Position numbers and translations under genes: made by a program. From Lachnospiraceae bacterium (GTDB lineage Bacteria; Bacillota; Clostridia; Lachnospirales; Lachnospiraceae): a stretch of DNA of 64,000 nt. Under the pieces are notes generated by a model. It made no database searches. It saw nothing but the letters and a program-made list of their open reading frames with translations, and was not told the origin of the DNA. Positions 26,200-36,698 of this stretch are shown one piece after another. The stretch's first letter is position 1; each line of letters starts with the position of its first letter. Location: assembly GCA_028689585.1 (NCBI GenBank), contig JAQVCW010000024.1, forward strand, positions 1 to 64,000. Reading direction: 5' to 3'.

Positions 26200-27402
26200 A
26201 TGAAAAAGGCAATGGTATTTGCTCTTTCCCTGACTATGGTACTTTCCATGGCTGGATGTGGAAGCAAAAAAGAAACTGAGGCACCTGCTACCGAAGCTAA
26301 GACAGAGGCAGCAAAGGAAACAGAAGCAGTAAAAGAGACTGAGGCAGTTACAAAAGCGGCAGTGGAGACAGAAGGAGCTACGGAGAAGACTACTTCAGAG
26401 GGAACCTATAAAGCAGCATTTTTGATTCCTGGTACACTGGGTGACAAATCCTTCTGGGATTCCGGAAATGACGGTCTGACCAAATTAAGAGATGAACTGG
26501 GCGCAGATGTATTTGATTTCAAAGTAGAGCAGATGGGCGGAAATGCAGCGGATATGGCTAATTATGAGCCTACTTTCCTGGATTATGCTGACAGCGGCGA
26601 ATACGATGTGATCATCACCGGTTCATGGCAGTGTGTAGATGGAATTATCTCCGCGATGGAAATGTATCCGGATCAGAAGTTCATCCTGTTTGATGAAGAG
26701 TTCGATTTCGAAGGAAATGGAAATCCTGAGACAATGTACAATATCATGTTCAAACAGAACGAAGTTTCCTATCTGGTCGGCGCAGAAGCAGCGATGATGT
26801 CTGAGAGCGGAATCGTCAGCTTCCTTGGCGGTATGGACGGAAAAGTAATCAATGACTTCCTTGTTGGCTACATCCAGGGCGCAAAAGACACCAATCCTGA
26901 CATCAAAGTTGCAGTCAGCATGGTGGGTGATTATGAAGACTCTGCAAAGGGAAAAGATCTGTCACTGGCTATGTACAACGCAGGTGCAGATTGTGGATTT
27001 AACGTAGCAGGTAATGCAGGACTTGGTCTGATCGAGGCTGCTGCTGAGACCGGTAAATATGCGTTTGGTGTAGATTCAGACCAGGCAGCACTGCTTCCGG
27101 AATATGCAGAATTTATCCCGACCTCTGCTTTGAAAAATGTAGGCGATGCACTGTATACCTCTATTAAACGTGATATGGCCGGAGAGCTTCCTTATGGAAC
27201 CACAGAATATCTTGGCTTTGCTGAAAATGGCGTAGGTCTGGTAGAAGATGCTCATTATGAAGAAATCGTTCCAGAAGATGTAAGAACGAAAGTAGATGAG
27301 CTTCAGGAAAAAATTACCAGCGGTGAGATCGAAGTATTTTCTTCCAGCACGATGTCAACGGATGAGATTGAAGAACTGAAAGCATCTGTTGCAGTTCAGT
27401 AA
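26200..27402 (+). CDS. BMP-family nucleoside-binding lipoprotein
   Basis: 400 residues. The signal peptide has lipobox LSMAGC (Cys near 20), then an Ala/Glu/Thr-rich linker of about 45 residues. The mature domain starts AAFLIPGTLGDKSFWDSG, the BmpA/Med/PnrA pattern: a two-lobed periplasmic-binding fold that holds purine nucleosides, with DEEFDFEGNG and GVDSDQAALLPEY. It is lipid-anchored outside the cell and delivers ligand to the ABC permeases encoded next. Spacing to the ATPase gene is 150 bases with hairpins that may lower downstream expression. Confidence 0.9.
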   Translation: MKKAMVFALSLTMVLSMAGCGSKKETEAPATEAKTEAAKETEAVKETEAVTKAAVETEGATEKTTSEGTYKAAFLIPGTLGDKSFWDSGNDGLTKLRDELGADVFDFKVEQMGGNAADMANYEPTFLDYADSGEYDVIITGSWQCVDGIISAMEMYPDQKFILFDEEFDFEGNGNPETMYNIMFKQNEVSYLVGAEAAMMSESGIVSFLGGMDGKVINDFLVGYIQGAKDTNPDIKVAVSMVGDYEDSAKGKDLSLAMYNAGADCGFNVAGNAGLGLIEAAAETGKYAFGVDSDQAALLPEYAEFIPTSALKNVGDALYTSIKRDMAGELPYGTTEYLGFAENGVGLVEDAHYEEIVPEDVRTKVDELQEKITSGEIEVFSSSTMSTDEIEELKASVAVQ

Positions 27403-27445
27403 GCTTTTGCGAACTGCTGCAAATGCAGGCTGCTGCTGTTGGCAA

Positions 27446-27513
27446 ACGGTATCTGTTCTACGGAGCGGATACCGTTACACGGTGGTAAAAAACTGCATTT
27501 TGCAGCAGTTTTC
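27446..27513 (+). promoter_or_regulatory. Tandem hairpins between binding protein and ATPase genes
   Basis: AACGGTATC / GATACCGTT and then AAACTGC / GCAGTTT with a short T run. They probably act as an attenuator or 3' stabiliser, so that the binding protein is made in excess over the importer. Confidence 0.45.
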
Positions 27514-27553
27514 TATTTACAGAAATATATAGAAGGCGGGTGACCAGGCAAGT

Positions 27554-29104
27554 ATGGCGAACGAAATTGTTCTGGAAATGAAACACATTATGAAAATCTA
27601 TTCCAATGGTGTCGTGGCAAATGAAGATGTCAGTCTGGAATTGGATAAAGGTGAAATTCACGCACTGCTGGGCGAAAACGGCGCAGGAAAAAGTACCCTG
27701 ATGAAGGTTCTGTTTGGTATCGAGACACCGGATGAAGGTCAGATTATTATGAATGGCCAGGAGGTCACAATCAAATCTCCTCAGGATGCCATCAGCAAGG
27801 GAATTGGTATGGTTCATCAGCATTTTATGCTGGTACCTTCACTGACGGTTGCCGAGAACATCATTCTGGGTGTGGAACCGAAAAAAGGCGTATTCATCGA
27901 TATGAAAAAAGCGGTCGATGAGGCAAGGAAAATAGCAGAGAAATATAACTTTGATCTGGATGTAACGGCGAAGGTAGAAGAGATCCCGGTAGGAATCAAA
28001 CAGAAAGTAGAAATTTTAAAGGCTCTGTACCGCGGTGCGGATATTTTGATTTTGGATGAGCCAACCGCAGTTCTGACCCCTCAGGAGACAGACGAACTTT
28101 TTATTCAGTTGGAGAAGCTGAGAAAAGATGGACATACCATTATTTTTATTTCTCATAAGCTGGATGAAATTAAGAAAATCTGTAACCGTGCTACTATAAT
28201 GAGAAATGGAAAAAGCATGGGAACCTATAACGTGTCCGAAATCAGCACCGATGATATGTCAAAATTGATGGTAGGGCGGGATGTTGTTCTTAAATTTGAA
28301 AAAAAACCGATAGAATTGAAAAATGTCATGATGAAGGTTCGGGATCTGACTGTCTATAATTCCCAGGGAGTATTGAAGGTAGACAGTCTTTCCTTTGATA
28401 TTAAGGGCGGTGAAATTTTAGGCATTGCAGGTGTGGAGGGAAACGGTCAGTCAGAACTGATTGATACGCTGACCGGAATAAATAAAAAATATACTGGTGA
28501 AGTGGATATCAAAGGTGAGGATACCAGAAAGAAGAGTATTCATGATATTCGTAATCTGAAGCTGGCTCATATTCCGGAGGACCGTATGGTCAGCGGATGT
28601 GCTTCCAACCTGAATATTTTGGAAAATATGTTTTCCAATCAGTATCAGCAGCCGGATTATTCGGGCAAAGTAATGCTGAAGGGCAAGGTGATTCAGAAGC
28701 GTTCCGAAGATCTGATCAAGGAGTATCTGGTGAAATGCAATTCCTACAAACAGAACGTGGGAATGCTTTCCGGCGGAAATATTCAGAAGGTAATTGTAGC
28801 CAGAGAGTTTTCCACGGGTCCGGATATTATCATTGCGAATCAGCCAACCCGCGGTATCGATGTGGGAGCTGCCTCTTTTATCCGGCAGCGTCTGCTGGAA
28901 TTTCGGGATGCAGGCTGTGCGGTACTGCTGATCTCCGCAGATTTGAATGAGATTTTTTCTTTGAGTGACCGTCTGGCAGTGATGTACAAAGGAAAGTTTT
29001 CCGGCCTGTTTACTGATGTGGGGCAGGTGTCAGAAGAAACTCTGGGCCAGTATATGCTGGGCTTAAAGCACGATGAAGAGCTGGGAGGTGTTATATATGA
29101 ATAG
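27554..29104 (+). CDS. Nucleoside ABC importer, duplicated ATPase
   Basis: 516 residues with two ABC domains, as in sugar/nucleoside importers of the RbsA/NupA type. The first domain is intact: GENGAGKST, LDEPTAVLTPQE. The second has a degenerate Walker A (GVEGNGQSE), a signature LSGGNIQK and ANQPTRGIDVG. It drives the two permeases encoded downstream. The reading frame overlaps the next gene by eight bases, so translation is coupled. Confidence 0.93.
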   Translation: MANEIVLEMKHIMKIYSNGVVANEDVSLELDKGEIHALLGENGAGKSTLMKVLFGIETPDEGQIIMNGQEVTIKSPQDAISKGIGMVHQHFMLVPSLTVAENIILGVEPKKGVFIDMKKAVDEARKIAEKYNFDLDVTAKVEEIPVGIKQKVEILKALYRGADILILDEPTAVLTPQETDELFIQLEKLRKDGHTIIFISHKLDEIKKICNRATIMRNGKSMGTYNVSEISTDDMSKLMVGRDVVLKFEKKPIELKNVMMKVRDLTVYNSQGVLKVDSLSFDIKGGEILGIAGVEGNGQSELIDTLTGINKKYTGEVDIKGEDTRKKSIHDIRNLKLAHIPEDRMVSGCASNLNILENMFSNQYQQPDYSGKVMLKGKVIQKRSEDLIKEYLVKCNSYKQNVGMLSGGNIQKVIVAREFSTGPDIIIANQPTRGIDVGAASFIRQRLLEFRDAGCAVLLISADLNEIFSLSDRLAVMYKGKFSGLFTDVGQVSEETLGQYMLGLKHDEELGGVIYE

Positions 29105-30164
29105 TGCAAAACGTTTTGAGATTTTTCGTATGTTTTTCTCTATCGTGATTGCTCTTCTGGTTTCTTTTGTCCTTATATTCTTAGTGAGCAAACAGCCGGT
29201 GGAAGCGATTGTCACTCTGATTACCGGGCCGTTTAAGAGCAAACGTAATCTGGCGAATGTGGTGGAATCCATGATCCCGCTGATCTTTACGGGAACAGGT
29301 GTCTGTATTATGTTCTCCGCCAATCAGATCAACCTGGCCGGTGAGGGTGCATTCCACCTTGGCGGTCTGGTGGCCTCCGTCTGCGCGCTTCAGCTTGGAC
29401 TGCCTGCAGGTGTGAGTCCTGTTGTGGCTCTTTGCCTGGCAGCGCTGGCAGGTGCATTGTTTACCGCAATTCCGGCATTTTTGAAGATAAAGACGAGTTC
29501 ATCCGAACTGGTATCTTCTCTTATGCTGAACTACCTTTCACTTTGGTTCTGTACATTTATACTGATGCATTATATCTGCGATCCGCAGGTAGGCGCCGCA
29601 TCGTTTAAGCTACCGGCGGAATCCGAACTGATAACGCTGCTTAGTGGCACCAGAATTCATTTGGGACTTTTCATTGCCCTGGCGGTAGCGGTATTTGGAT
29701 ATGTATTTCTGTATAAAACCAGAATGGGCTACGAATTGCGCCTGACTGGTGAAAATGAAAATTTTGCCAAATATTCCGGCGTAAACATCGTAAAGGTTAT
29801 TCTGGTATCTCAGTTGGTGGGCGGCATGATTGCAGGTCTTGGCGGCGGCGTAGAGATCCTGAGCCCGATTTATAATCGTTTTTCCTGGACTTCGCTGCTT
29901 GGATATGGATGGGATGCGATCATCATCTGTACCCTGGCAAAGAAAAATCCAATCTATACCCCGCTGGCGGCCTTATTCCTGGCTTATCTGCGGACCGGAG
30001 CTTCCATCATGTCCCGTTCCACAGACGTTACACTGGAAATTGTCCAGATTACTCAGGGCGTGATTATTTTGCTGGCCGTAGCAGAGCAGTTCTTGAGTAA
30101 GACAAAACATAAGATGATAGCGAGAGAAGCAAAAGCATCATTAAAGGAAGAGGAGGCAGCATAA
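29097..30164 (+). CDS. Nucleoside ABC importer permease 1
   Basis: 355 residues from ATG 29097 after GGGAGGTG, with eight to nine hydrophobic helices. The family string NQINLAGEGAFHLGG and GENENFAKYSGVN place it in the BranchedChain_permease-like group used by BMP systems (NupB/YufP-like). It overlaps the ATPase end. Confidence 0.9.
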   Translation: MNSAKRFEIFRMFFSIVIALLVSFVLIFLVSKQPVEAIVTLITGPFKSKRNLANVVESMIPLIFTGTGVCIMFSANQINLAGEGAFHLGGLVASVCALQLGLPAGVSPVVALCLAALAGALFTAIPAFLKIKTSSSELVSSLMLNYLSLWFCTFILMHYICDPQVGAASFKLPAESELITLLSGTRIHLGLFIALAVAVFGYVFLYKTRMGYELRLTGENENFAKYSGVNIVKVILVSQLVGGMIAGLGGGVEILSPIYNRFSWTSLLGYGWDAIIICTLAKKNPIYTPLAALFLAYLRTGASIMSRSTDVTLEIVQITQGVIILLAVAEQFLSKTKHKMIAREAKASLKEEEAA

Positions 30165-30165
30165 T

Positions 30166-31083
30166 ATGTGGAATTCATTATTGACACCGGAATTTTATAA
30201 TTCTATTTTAAGAGCTACCACACCGATTCTGTTTGCTACACTGGCATCCGGAGTAGCGGCCAAATCCGGCATCTGCAATATGGCTCTGGAAGGTATTCTG
30301 CTGTTCTCAGCACTGTTTGGCGTTATCTTCAGTTCTGTGACGCACAGCTTTTTGCTGGGCATTCTGCTGACGATGGTGGTGGGCGGCTGTATTGGTCTGT
30401 TTATGGCATTTTTCATTTTAAATATGAAGACGGATGAGATTCTGGCAGCGATTGCCATCAATCTGATTGCCACGGGCGGAACGGTTCTGCTGCTGCTGGC
30501 ATTTTCGGGAGATCGTGGTTCTTCCACATCCATTACCAATGTCTCGGCACCGGTGCTGGTGATTCCTTTCATCCAGGATATTCCGTTTATTGGGAAGATA
30601 CTGTCCGGCCAGAATGTACTCACCTATCTGGCATTGATTATGGTGGTGGTGATGCATCTGTTTATTTACAAAACACCTTTGGGACTTAAGATCCGTGCCG
30701 TGGGTGAAAATAAAAATGCGGCGGAATCAGTAGGAATCAGTTCCAGAAAAATTCAGTACATCTCATTGGTTCTCAGCGGAGTATTGTGTTCTCTGGGGGG
30801 ATATTTCCTGTCAGGCGGATACATGAATATGTTTACAAAGGACATGTCGGCCGGTAAAGGTTTTATTGCTCTGGCGGCCAGCTCCATGGGCGGTGATACG
30901 CCAATCGGTGGTTTTTTGGTTTCCATGCTGTTTGGTGCAGCTCAGGCATTTGCTAACATGATGCAGCTCACTACAATACCGGTAGAACTGATTCAGATGA
31001 TTCCATATCTGACAACATTGATCGGACTGGCAATTTTCAGCTATATTGTGATGAAAAGGAAGGCAAAACTAAGTGGAAAATAA
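30166..31083 (+). CDS. Nucleoside ABC importer permease 2
   Basis: 305 residues, polytopic. The signature KSGICNMALEGILLFSA and GENKNAAESVGISS match the second permease of BMP nucleoside importers (NupC/YufQ-like). One base after permease 1. Its last ten codons overlap the nucleoside hydrolase start, tying import to cleavage. Confidence 0.9.
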   Translation: MWNSLLTPEFYNSILRATTPILFATLASGVAAKSGICNMALEGILLFSALFGVIFSSVTHSFLLGILLTMVVGGCIGLFMAFFILNMKTDEILAAIAINLIATGGTVLLLLAFSGDRGSSTSITNVSAPVLVIPFIQDIPFIGKILSGQNVLTYLALIMVVVMHLFIYKTPLGLKIRAVGENKNAAESVGISSRKIQYISLVLSGVLCSLGGYFLSGGYMNMFTKDMSAGKGFIALAASSMGGDTPIGGFLVSMLFGAAQAFANMMQLTTIPVELIQMIPYLTTLIGLAIFSYIVMKRKAKLSGK

Positions 31084-32035
31084 AAAAAATATACTGATTG
31101 ACTGCGACCCCGGAATCGACGATGCAGTGGCAATTGCATTAGCGATAGCTCATCGGGATCAGCTCAATATTTGTGGAATTACATCTGTGGCAGGAAATCA
31201 GACTCAGGAACGAGTCACTGGAAATGCATTGAAATTGACTGTGTTTTTGGGAGCGGAGGAGATACCGGTAGCCATGGGCGCTAAGACTCCTCTGCTGCGG
31301 GAGATCGTCCCGGCAGGCGATATCCATGGAAAGGGAGGACTTGGCTACTGTGAACTTCCGGCGGTGGAAAAGACACTGGCTTCTGATAATGCGGTGTGCT
31401 TTCTGAGAGAGAAGATCATGGCACTTCCGGCGGAAGAAAAAATGACACTGGTACCCACCGGACCGCTGACGAATATTGGATTGCTTTTGAAAGTATTTCC
31501 GGAGGTAAAAGAAAGGATTGACCAGATCGTGCTGATGGGCGGAGCGGCAGTGGGAGGAAATGTCACTGCGACTGCAGAATTTAACATCTGGGAAGATCCG
31601 GAAGCGGCGCAGATGGTCTATACGTCCGGCATTCCCATCGTGATGTGCGGCCTGGATGTGACCATGGCCTGCGGTCTGAACCGGGAACAGGTAGCAGCCC
31701 TTGGCAGAAGTAACGGACGGGTGCAGAAGGCTTACAGTGAGATGCTGAATTTTTATTTTGATTCGCCGGCATACCGCAACAGCGACAGAGTTTCTATTCA
31801 TGATGCAGCGACGATCATGTATCTGCTCCATCCGGAATATTTTTCCGGTCAGTGGATGTCAGCCATGGTTGACTGTTCGGAAGGCGTCAACCGGGGCATG
31901 ACGATCTGTGACAGCCGTGCCAATCAGGAAGAAGCATATGAAACCGGTGAGAAAAACGTTCTGGTACTGCAGCAGGTAGATCAGGAGAATTTCCAGAGAG
32001 TGCTGCTGGAGGCGCTGACGCAGTTTGATGCGTAG
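31073..32035 (+). CDS. Inosine-uridine-preferring nucleoside hydrolase family protein
   Basis: 320 residues with a GTG start inside the previous gene. The calcium-binding N-terminal signature DCDPGIDDAVAI is complete, with VPTGPLTNIG, LMGGAAVGGNVT, AEFNIWEDPEAA and the late His/Asp in SIHDAATI. It hydrolyses ribonucleosides to base and ribose; specificity is not readable. It ends the salvage operon and supplies ribose to the PfkB-type kinase encoded opposite. Confidence 0.92.
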   Translation: MENKKNILIDCDPGIDDAVAIALAIAHRDQLNICGITSVAGNQTQERVTGNALKLTVFLGAEEIPVAMGAKTPLLREIVPAGDIHGKGGLGYCELPAVEKTLASDNAVCFLREKIMALPAEEKMTLVPTGPLTNIGLLLKVFPEVKERIDQIVLMGGAAVGGNVTATAEFNIWEDPEAAQMVYTSGIPIVMCGLDVTMACGLNREQVAALGRSNGRVQKAYSEMLNFYFDSPAYRNSDRVSIHDAATIMYLLHPEYFSGQWMSAMVDCSEGVNRGMTICDSRANQEEAYETGEKNVLVLQQVDQENFQRVLLEALTQFDA

Positions 32036-32107
32036 AGCTGTACAGTGAAGCGAACTGTGAATATCTGCAATGAAAGAAGTTTCAACTTTATTATATTACA
32101 TAAAAAT

Positions 32108-32149
32108 CGCCATATAACCGGAAAGTCCAGGTTATATGGCGGTTTTTTG
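32108..32149. terminator. Bidirectional terminator
   Basis: CGCCATATAACC and GGTTATATGGCG pair perfectly around a ten-base loop, with GTTTTTT on the right and AAAAAT on the left. It serves the nucleoside operon and the convergent kinase gene. Confidence 0.85.
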
Positions 32150-32156
32150 TCTGCGT

Positions 32157-33068
32157 TTATAATACTTCAACCGGAAGCTTCAGTGCTTCAAATGCCTCAT
32201 CGGACAGCAGTGCCCCGTTAGTCTCCACCACAGCAGCCGAGATCCGGTTGGCGATGGAAAGGGCCTGCGGCATGGAATAGCCCTTGGCAAGACAGGCGAT
32301 AATGGCGCCGATATGTGAATCTCCGGCACCGATGGTATCAATCTGTGTGGCAGGAACTCCGGCAACAATGGAGCTTTCAGTGCCGTCATAATAGTAGGAG
32401 CCTTCCTTGCCCAGAGTAATAATAACGGTATTGTGAGTCAGATGATAGAGAAACTCCGCAGATTCCTTTAGATTCTCTTTCCCGCTGTAGCCGATCGCCT
32501 CTTCTTCATTCAGATGAAGAATCGGAGACAGAGCAAAGAGGCGTTTCAGACGTTCCTCCGTGATGATATTGATCCTGGGGCCGGGAGCGAAAAATACGGT
32601 AAATTCGGGATGGGCTTCCAGATACTGAATAATGTATTCACCGGTGCTTTCCTCGATTTCCAGACCACAGATGTAGACCATGTCGATGGAAGAGGAATCC
32701 AGCAGATCGAACCAGTCCGGTTTAAAACGATATTCGGCCCCGTGGTAAGAAACAAAAGTGCGCTCTCCATCGGCTTCTACAAAACAGTAGCAGCAGCCGT
32801 TTTCCTGATCAGGAGTGGGCAGAGGCGAGACAATACTTCTCGCTGCCAGATGGGTACGGACGAAGTCCCCATAGGCACCCCTTCCCACAGGAAAAAAAGG
32901 AATATAAGGCACTTTAAAATGCCGGATAATATCGGAAGTATTATAGGCACATCCGCCCAGAGACATGGTCTGGGATAATACATGAACATCCTGGCTTCTG
33001 CCCGGAAGCTGATCCAGGTTGATAATTACGTCTACAACGGCAGAGCCGATCACTAATACTTGTTTCAT
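32157..33068 (-). CDS. PfkB-family carbohydrate/nucleoside kinase
   Basis: 303 residues from the ATG at 33068 (GGAGGT on the minus strand). The N-terminal GSAVVDVIINLDQLPG and the C-terminal catalytic GAGDSHIGA are present (the family has GAGD with Asp as base). It phosphorylates ribose, a pseudouridine-like nucleoside or another sugar; the neighbouring nucleoside hydrolase favours ribose or a nucleoside, which is an inference from context. Confidence 0.87.
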   Translation of the reverse strand: MKQVLVIGSAVVDVIINLDQLPGRSQDVHVLSQTMSLGGCAYNTSDIIRHFKVPYIPFFPVGRGAYGDFVRTHLAARSIVSPLPTPDQENGCCYCFVEADGERTFVSYHGAEYRFKPDWFDLLDSSSIDMVYICGLEIEESTGEYIIQYLEAHPEFTVFFAPGPRINIITEERLKRLFALSPILHLNEEEAIGYSGKENLKESAEFLYHLTHNTVIITLGKEGSYYYDGTESSIVAGVPATQIDTIGAGDSHIGAIIACLAKGYSMPQALSIANRISAAVVETNGALLSDEAFEALKLPVEVL

Positions 33069-33162
33069 AAAGAACCTCCACACTCAAAACAAAATCTGAA
33101 AAATAGCCGACAGATTGATTGTATCAAAAAAACGCGAAAAAGCAATGAAAATATCGAAACTT

Positions 33163-33470
33163 TTAGAAAAAGGGGACGGTTCTTCAAAAAAAGGGGGACG
33201 GTTCTTTCAAAAAAGGGGACGGTTCTTTCGCCCCAGGCAATCAAAAAAGGGGACGGTTCTTTTGTCCCAGCCCAATTTCACCAGAGAAAATAGAGGGACG
33301 GTCAAAAAAGGGGACGGTTCTTTTGTCCCAACCCAATTTCACCAGATAACGTTCTGCACATTGCCTGGGACAAAAGAACCGTCCCCCAAAATTCCTCCCC
33401 CAAAAATTTTCCTTGGGCTGAAAGAACCGTCCCCCCTATTTTCGAAGAACCGTCCCCCAAAAATTTCAAC
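33163..33470. repeat. Cluster of GGGGACGGTTCTT repeats (left)
   Basis: About six direct copies of GGGGACGGTTCTT, one shortened, are followed by three inverted copies AAGAACCGTCCCC. The inner core CCCAATTTCACCAG and TAACGTTCTGCACATTGCC is shared with the right cluster at 37320-37450. Spacing is irregular, so this is not a CRISPR array. The unit resembles REP sequences linked to RAYT transposases in Clostridia; no transposase is encoded here. Confidence 0.8.
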
Positions 33471-33482
33471 CCCCCAGGGGGC

Positions 33483-33511
33483 TTAAAAATGAAAAATAGA
33501 GGTGCTATACT
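33483..33511 (+). promoter_or_regulatory. Promoter of the FecCD-type operon
   Basis: TTAAAA (33483-33488) and TATACT (33506-33511), 17-base spacer, just right of the repeat cluster. Confidence 0.5.
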
Positions 33512-33544
33512 GGGAACGTTAATAAAAGCTGGGAGAGTAGGGGG

Positions 33545-34612
33545 ATGAAAATCGTAAAAGATTTAAGAAATAAAAACCGGAAAAACAAGATGATCATTCT
33601 GATCATGACACTGATGGCTGTCGGGATGGCACTGGTCTGCCTGTTTGTGGGATCTTCGAATATGTCTCTCGCAGACTGCCTTGAGGCGCTGGTCAAAACC
33701 GGTACTCCGGCAAATGTGCGGATTATCTGGAACATCCGGATACCCCGGGTGCTGGCGGCGATCATTGCCGGAGCAGGACTGTCTGTTTCCGGACTGATCA
33801 TGCAGACAACGCTGAACAATTCCATGGCCTCCCCATCTACACTGGGGGTTTCCAATGCAGCGGTATTTGGTGCCAATCTGTCGATCATCGCATTTGCGGG
33901 GGGCATTTTATCCACGGGAAATAATCTTGCAAATTATACGGTAGGGGCCAATCCCTATGCGACCAGTGTGATGGCATTCCTGTTTTCAACGTTGTCCATT
34001 CTGCTGATACTGGGACTGTGCAGAGTACGTTCTTTTTCACCAAATGTGGTGGTTCTGGCGGGGATCGCGATCGGTTCCGTCTGGACGGCGGCCACGACAG
34101 TCCTGCAGTTTTATGCGACTGATGTGGGAATATCGGCAGCGGTAATCTGGAATTTTGGGGATCTGGGCAGAGCAACTTATCGGACGGATGGAATCATGTT
34201 TGTATTTGTGGCTCTGGGAATGGTCTGCTTTATGCTGCTGTCCTGGAAATACAATGCACTGCTGAGCGGGGAAGCCACGGCAAAAAGTATGGGTATCAAC
34301 GTGGATCTGCTCCGTTTCTTTTCCCTGCTGCTGTCTTCCGTGATAACAGCGGTGTGTGTTTCTTTTCTGGGGATTATCGGTTTTGTGGGAATTATCTGTC
34401 CCCATGTGACCAAACGGCTTTTGGGACAGAATCACAGAGTTTCCATTCCGGTGTCCGCACTGAGCGGCAGTCTGCTGCTTTTGATTGCGGATACGTTATC
34501 CAGAAGCATGGGAAATGGTTCGGCCCTGCCGGTGGGGGCAATCACATCATTGCTGGGGGCACCATTTTTTATTGCTGTCATTTTTTCAAAGAAGGAGAAT
34601 AGTCGATGCTGA
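33545..34612 (+). CDS. FecCD-family metal-chelate ABC permease
   Basis: 355 residues with about nine or ten helices. Family strings [51 protein letters not shown] and the late [12 protein letters not shown] define the BtuC/FhuB/FecCD permeases for siderophores, heme or cobalamin. Only one permease gene is present, so it would act as a homodimer. It overlaps the ATPase start by seven bases. Confidence 0.93.
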   Translation: MKIVKDLRNKNRKNKMIILIMTLMAVGMALVCLFVGSSNMSLADCLEALVKTGTPANVRIIWNIRIPRVLAAIIAGAGLSVSGLIMQTTLNNSMASPSTLGVSNAAVFGANLSIIAFAGGILSTGNNLANYTVGANPYATSVMAFLFSTLSILLILGLCRVRSFSPNVVVLAGIAIGSVWTAATTVLQFYATDVGISAAVIWNFGDLGRATYRTDGIMFVFVALGMVCFMLLSWKYNALLSGEATAKSMGINVDLLRFFSLLLSSVITAVCVSFLGIIGFVGIICPHVTKRLLGQNHRVSIPVSALSGSLLLLIADTLSRSMGNGSALPVGAITSLLGAPFFIAVIFSKKENSRC

Positions 34613-35367
34613 AAGTAAACAACCTGTCTTTTCGCTATGGAAGACGTTCGGAGCCGGTGCTTCGGGACGTAAAGCTGGAGCTGAAGGACGGAGAAATCGG
34701 AATATTACTGGGGAAAAACGGCTCGGGGAAGACCACATTATTTAAAAATATACTGGGGCTGAACACTCCGGCGGGTGGCTCCCTGCAGTTTGACGGGGAA
34801 GATATGATTAAAATGTCCAAAAGAGAAAGAGCAAGAAGAATTGCCTATGTTCCGCAGGATATTCGATTTGGTGCACTCAGCGTATTTGATTCTATTCTGA
34901 TGGGACGGGTATCTTATTTCGGTCTGCGTGCGGGCAGGGATGATTATGCTGTGGTGGAAAAAATCATCCGGGATATGCATCTGGAGGAATATGCGTCCAA
35001 AAATGTGGAAGAGCTTTCCGGAGGAGAACGGCAGAAAATTGCCATCGCACGGGCAATGGCTCAGGAGCCGAAACTGATGATATTTGACGAGCCCACCGGA
35101 AATCTGGATATTGCCAATGAGCAGTTAATCATAGAAGAAGCAAAAAAACTGTCCAGGGAAAAGCATATCAGTATTTTTAGTTCCCTGCACGATTTGAATC
35201 AGGCTATGTATTTTGGGGACAGGTTCTTTTTTATCAAAGACGGAAGCATAAAATATTCCGGCGGAAAAGAATGTGTCAATGAAGAAGTGATCAAAGACAT
35301 TTTTGACATTGATGTCAGAATTGTTGAGATAGATAAGCAAAAATATATGATAACAGGAGGAAAATAA
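34606..35367 (+). CDS. Metal-chelate ABC transporter ATPase
   Basis: 253 residues. Walker A is GKNGSGKTT, the Q-loop is YVPQD, the signature is LSGGERQK and Walker B is [12 protein letters not shown]. It is of the FepC/FhuC type. It overlaps the permease and lies one base before the binding-protein gene. Confidence 0.93.
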   Translation: MLKVNNLSFRYGRRSEPVLRDVKLELKDGEIGILLGKNGSGKTTLFKNILGLNTPAGGSLQFDGEDMIKMSKRERARRIAYVPQDIRFGALSVFDSILMGRVSYFGLRAGRDDYAVVEKIIRDMHLEEYASKNVEELSGGERQKIAIARAMAQEPKLMIFDEPTGNLDIANEQLIIEEAKKLSREKHISIFSSLHDLNQAMYFGDRFFFIKDGSIKYSGGKECVNEEVIKDIFDIDVRIVEIDKQKYMITGGK

Positions 35368-35368
35368 A

Positions 35369-36589
35369 ATGAGAACGAAAAAAATCACAGCGCTTATGGG
35401 CGCAGCAGCGATGCTGGTATCTGCTTTCACCTGGAGTAATCTGTGCATGGCAGAGGAAAGTCAGACGGAAGCAGCGGAGACGGCAAATGCTGCAGAGGCT
35501 GAAACAGATGGGGGGACGGCTGCTGCAGAGACGGTCATCACCGACATGATTGGCAGAGAAGTGACCATAACACCTGGCAGCTACAAAAAAGTGGTCTGCA
35601 TCGGAGCGGGAGCGCTCAGAATGTACAGCTATATCGGAGATGTCAGCCTTCTGTGCGGAATTGAGGATATTGACAATACCACACTGGAAGAACGGCCGCA
35701 GATGTTTGATTCGGTAGCGAGACCTTATGTCATTGCAGACAGTGAAGTATTTTCAGCTCTGCCTTCCTGCGGTGTGGGCGGTCCAAATGCGCAGGCTGCT
35801 GAGGCAGAAAAAATTCTTTCCTGTAATCCGGATATTGTTATTTCCGAATATGAGGATGTGGAAAAAGAAGATGCTCTTCAGGAGCAGCTCGGTGTTCCGG
35901 TCATTACATTAAAAGCAGGACCGGACGGAGTGTTTGATGATGCATTTAAGCAGACCATGACCATGCTGGGTACGATTTTTTGTGAGGAAGAAAAAGCGGA
36001 TAAGCTTAATTCTTTCATTGAATCCGAAGCGGATGAGATCTCTGCCAGAACAGCGAATGTGGCAGAGGAGGATAAGCCGGATGTCTATATCTGCGGTCTT
36101 GGAAACTGGGGTACTACCAACCATCTGATGACGGCACAGAACTATGTTTCTTTCAATATCGCAAATGTAAAAAATGTGGTAACAGATCTGGCACGGGACG
36201 GCATTCAGGAAATCGAAGAAGAAAAATTTGTGGATCTGGGCGCGGATATGGATATGATGATCATGGATGCTGCAGCAGTCAAAAATATTATTCCGCTTTA
36301 TCAGGAAGACAATACCATGTTCGACCACTGCACAGCATGGCAGAACGGTGAAGTATATCTCCAGATGGCATACAACGCTTATTATACCAACTATGAGACG
36401 GCATTGATCAACACCTGGTATATCGCTAAGACAGTTTATCCTGACCTGTTTTCCGATATTGATATGACAGAAAAGACAAATGAAGTGACCGGGATGTTCC
36501 TGGGCCAGGAACTGGCAGATGAGATTTTCGCATATCCATCCAGCTTCGGCGGATATCAGAAGATTGATACGGCATCTTTTTTTCAGTAA
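35369..36589 (+). CDS. Metal-chelate ABC substrate-binding protein
   Basis: 406 residues. An N-terminal signal (LMGAAAMLVSAFTWSNLCMA) is followed by an Ala/Glu-rich linker, and the type III binding fold starts at TVITDMIGREVTITP. NPDIVISEY and the long connecting helix are typical of FepB/BtuF-like proteins. The signal has a Cys but not a clean lipobox (SNLCMA), so secreted or lipid-anchored is undecided. The ligand (siderophore, heme or corrinoid) is unknown. Confidence 0.88.
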   Translation: MRTKKITALMGAAAMLVSAFTWSNLCMAEESQTEAAETANAAEAETDGGTAAAETVITDMIGREVTITPGSYKKVVCIGAGALRMYSYIGDVSLLCGIEDIDNTTLEERPQMFDSVARPYVIADSEVFSALPSCGVGGPNAQAAEAEKILSCNPDIVISEYEDVEKEDALQEQLGVPVITLKAGPDGVFDDAFKQTMTMLGTIFCEEEKADKLNSFIESEADEISARTANVAEEDKPDVYICGLGNWGTTNHLMTAQNYVSFNIANVKNVVTDLARDGIQEIEEEKFVDLGADMDMMIMDAAAVKNIIPLYQEDNTMFDHCTAWQNGEVYLQMAYNAYYTNYETALINTWYIAKTVYPDLFSDIDMTEKTNEVTGMFLGQELADEIFAYPSSFGGYQKIDTASFFQ

Positions 36590-36698
36590 TGAGCTGTAAT
36601 ATATCAAACTGCGGCAGGAAAGACAGTGTCATGTGAAATATGAGAAAAGGTGGTTGTCAAATCGCGGCCACCTCACAACAAAAGACGGAGGATACTTC

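Noticed and set aside
33163-33470. Possible CRISPR array
   Set aside because: Repeats are 13 bases, irregularly spaced (about 15-60 bases), occur in both orientations and have no cas genes nearby.
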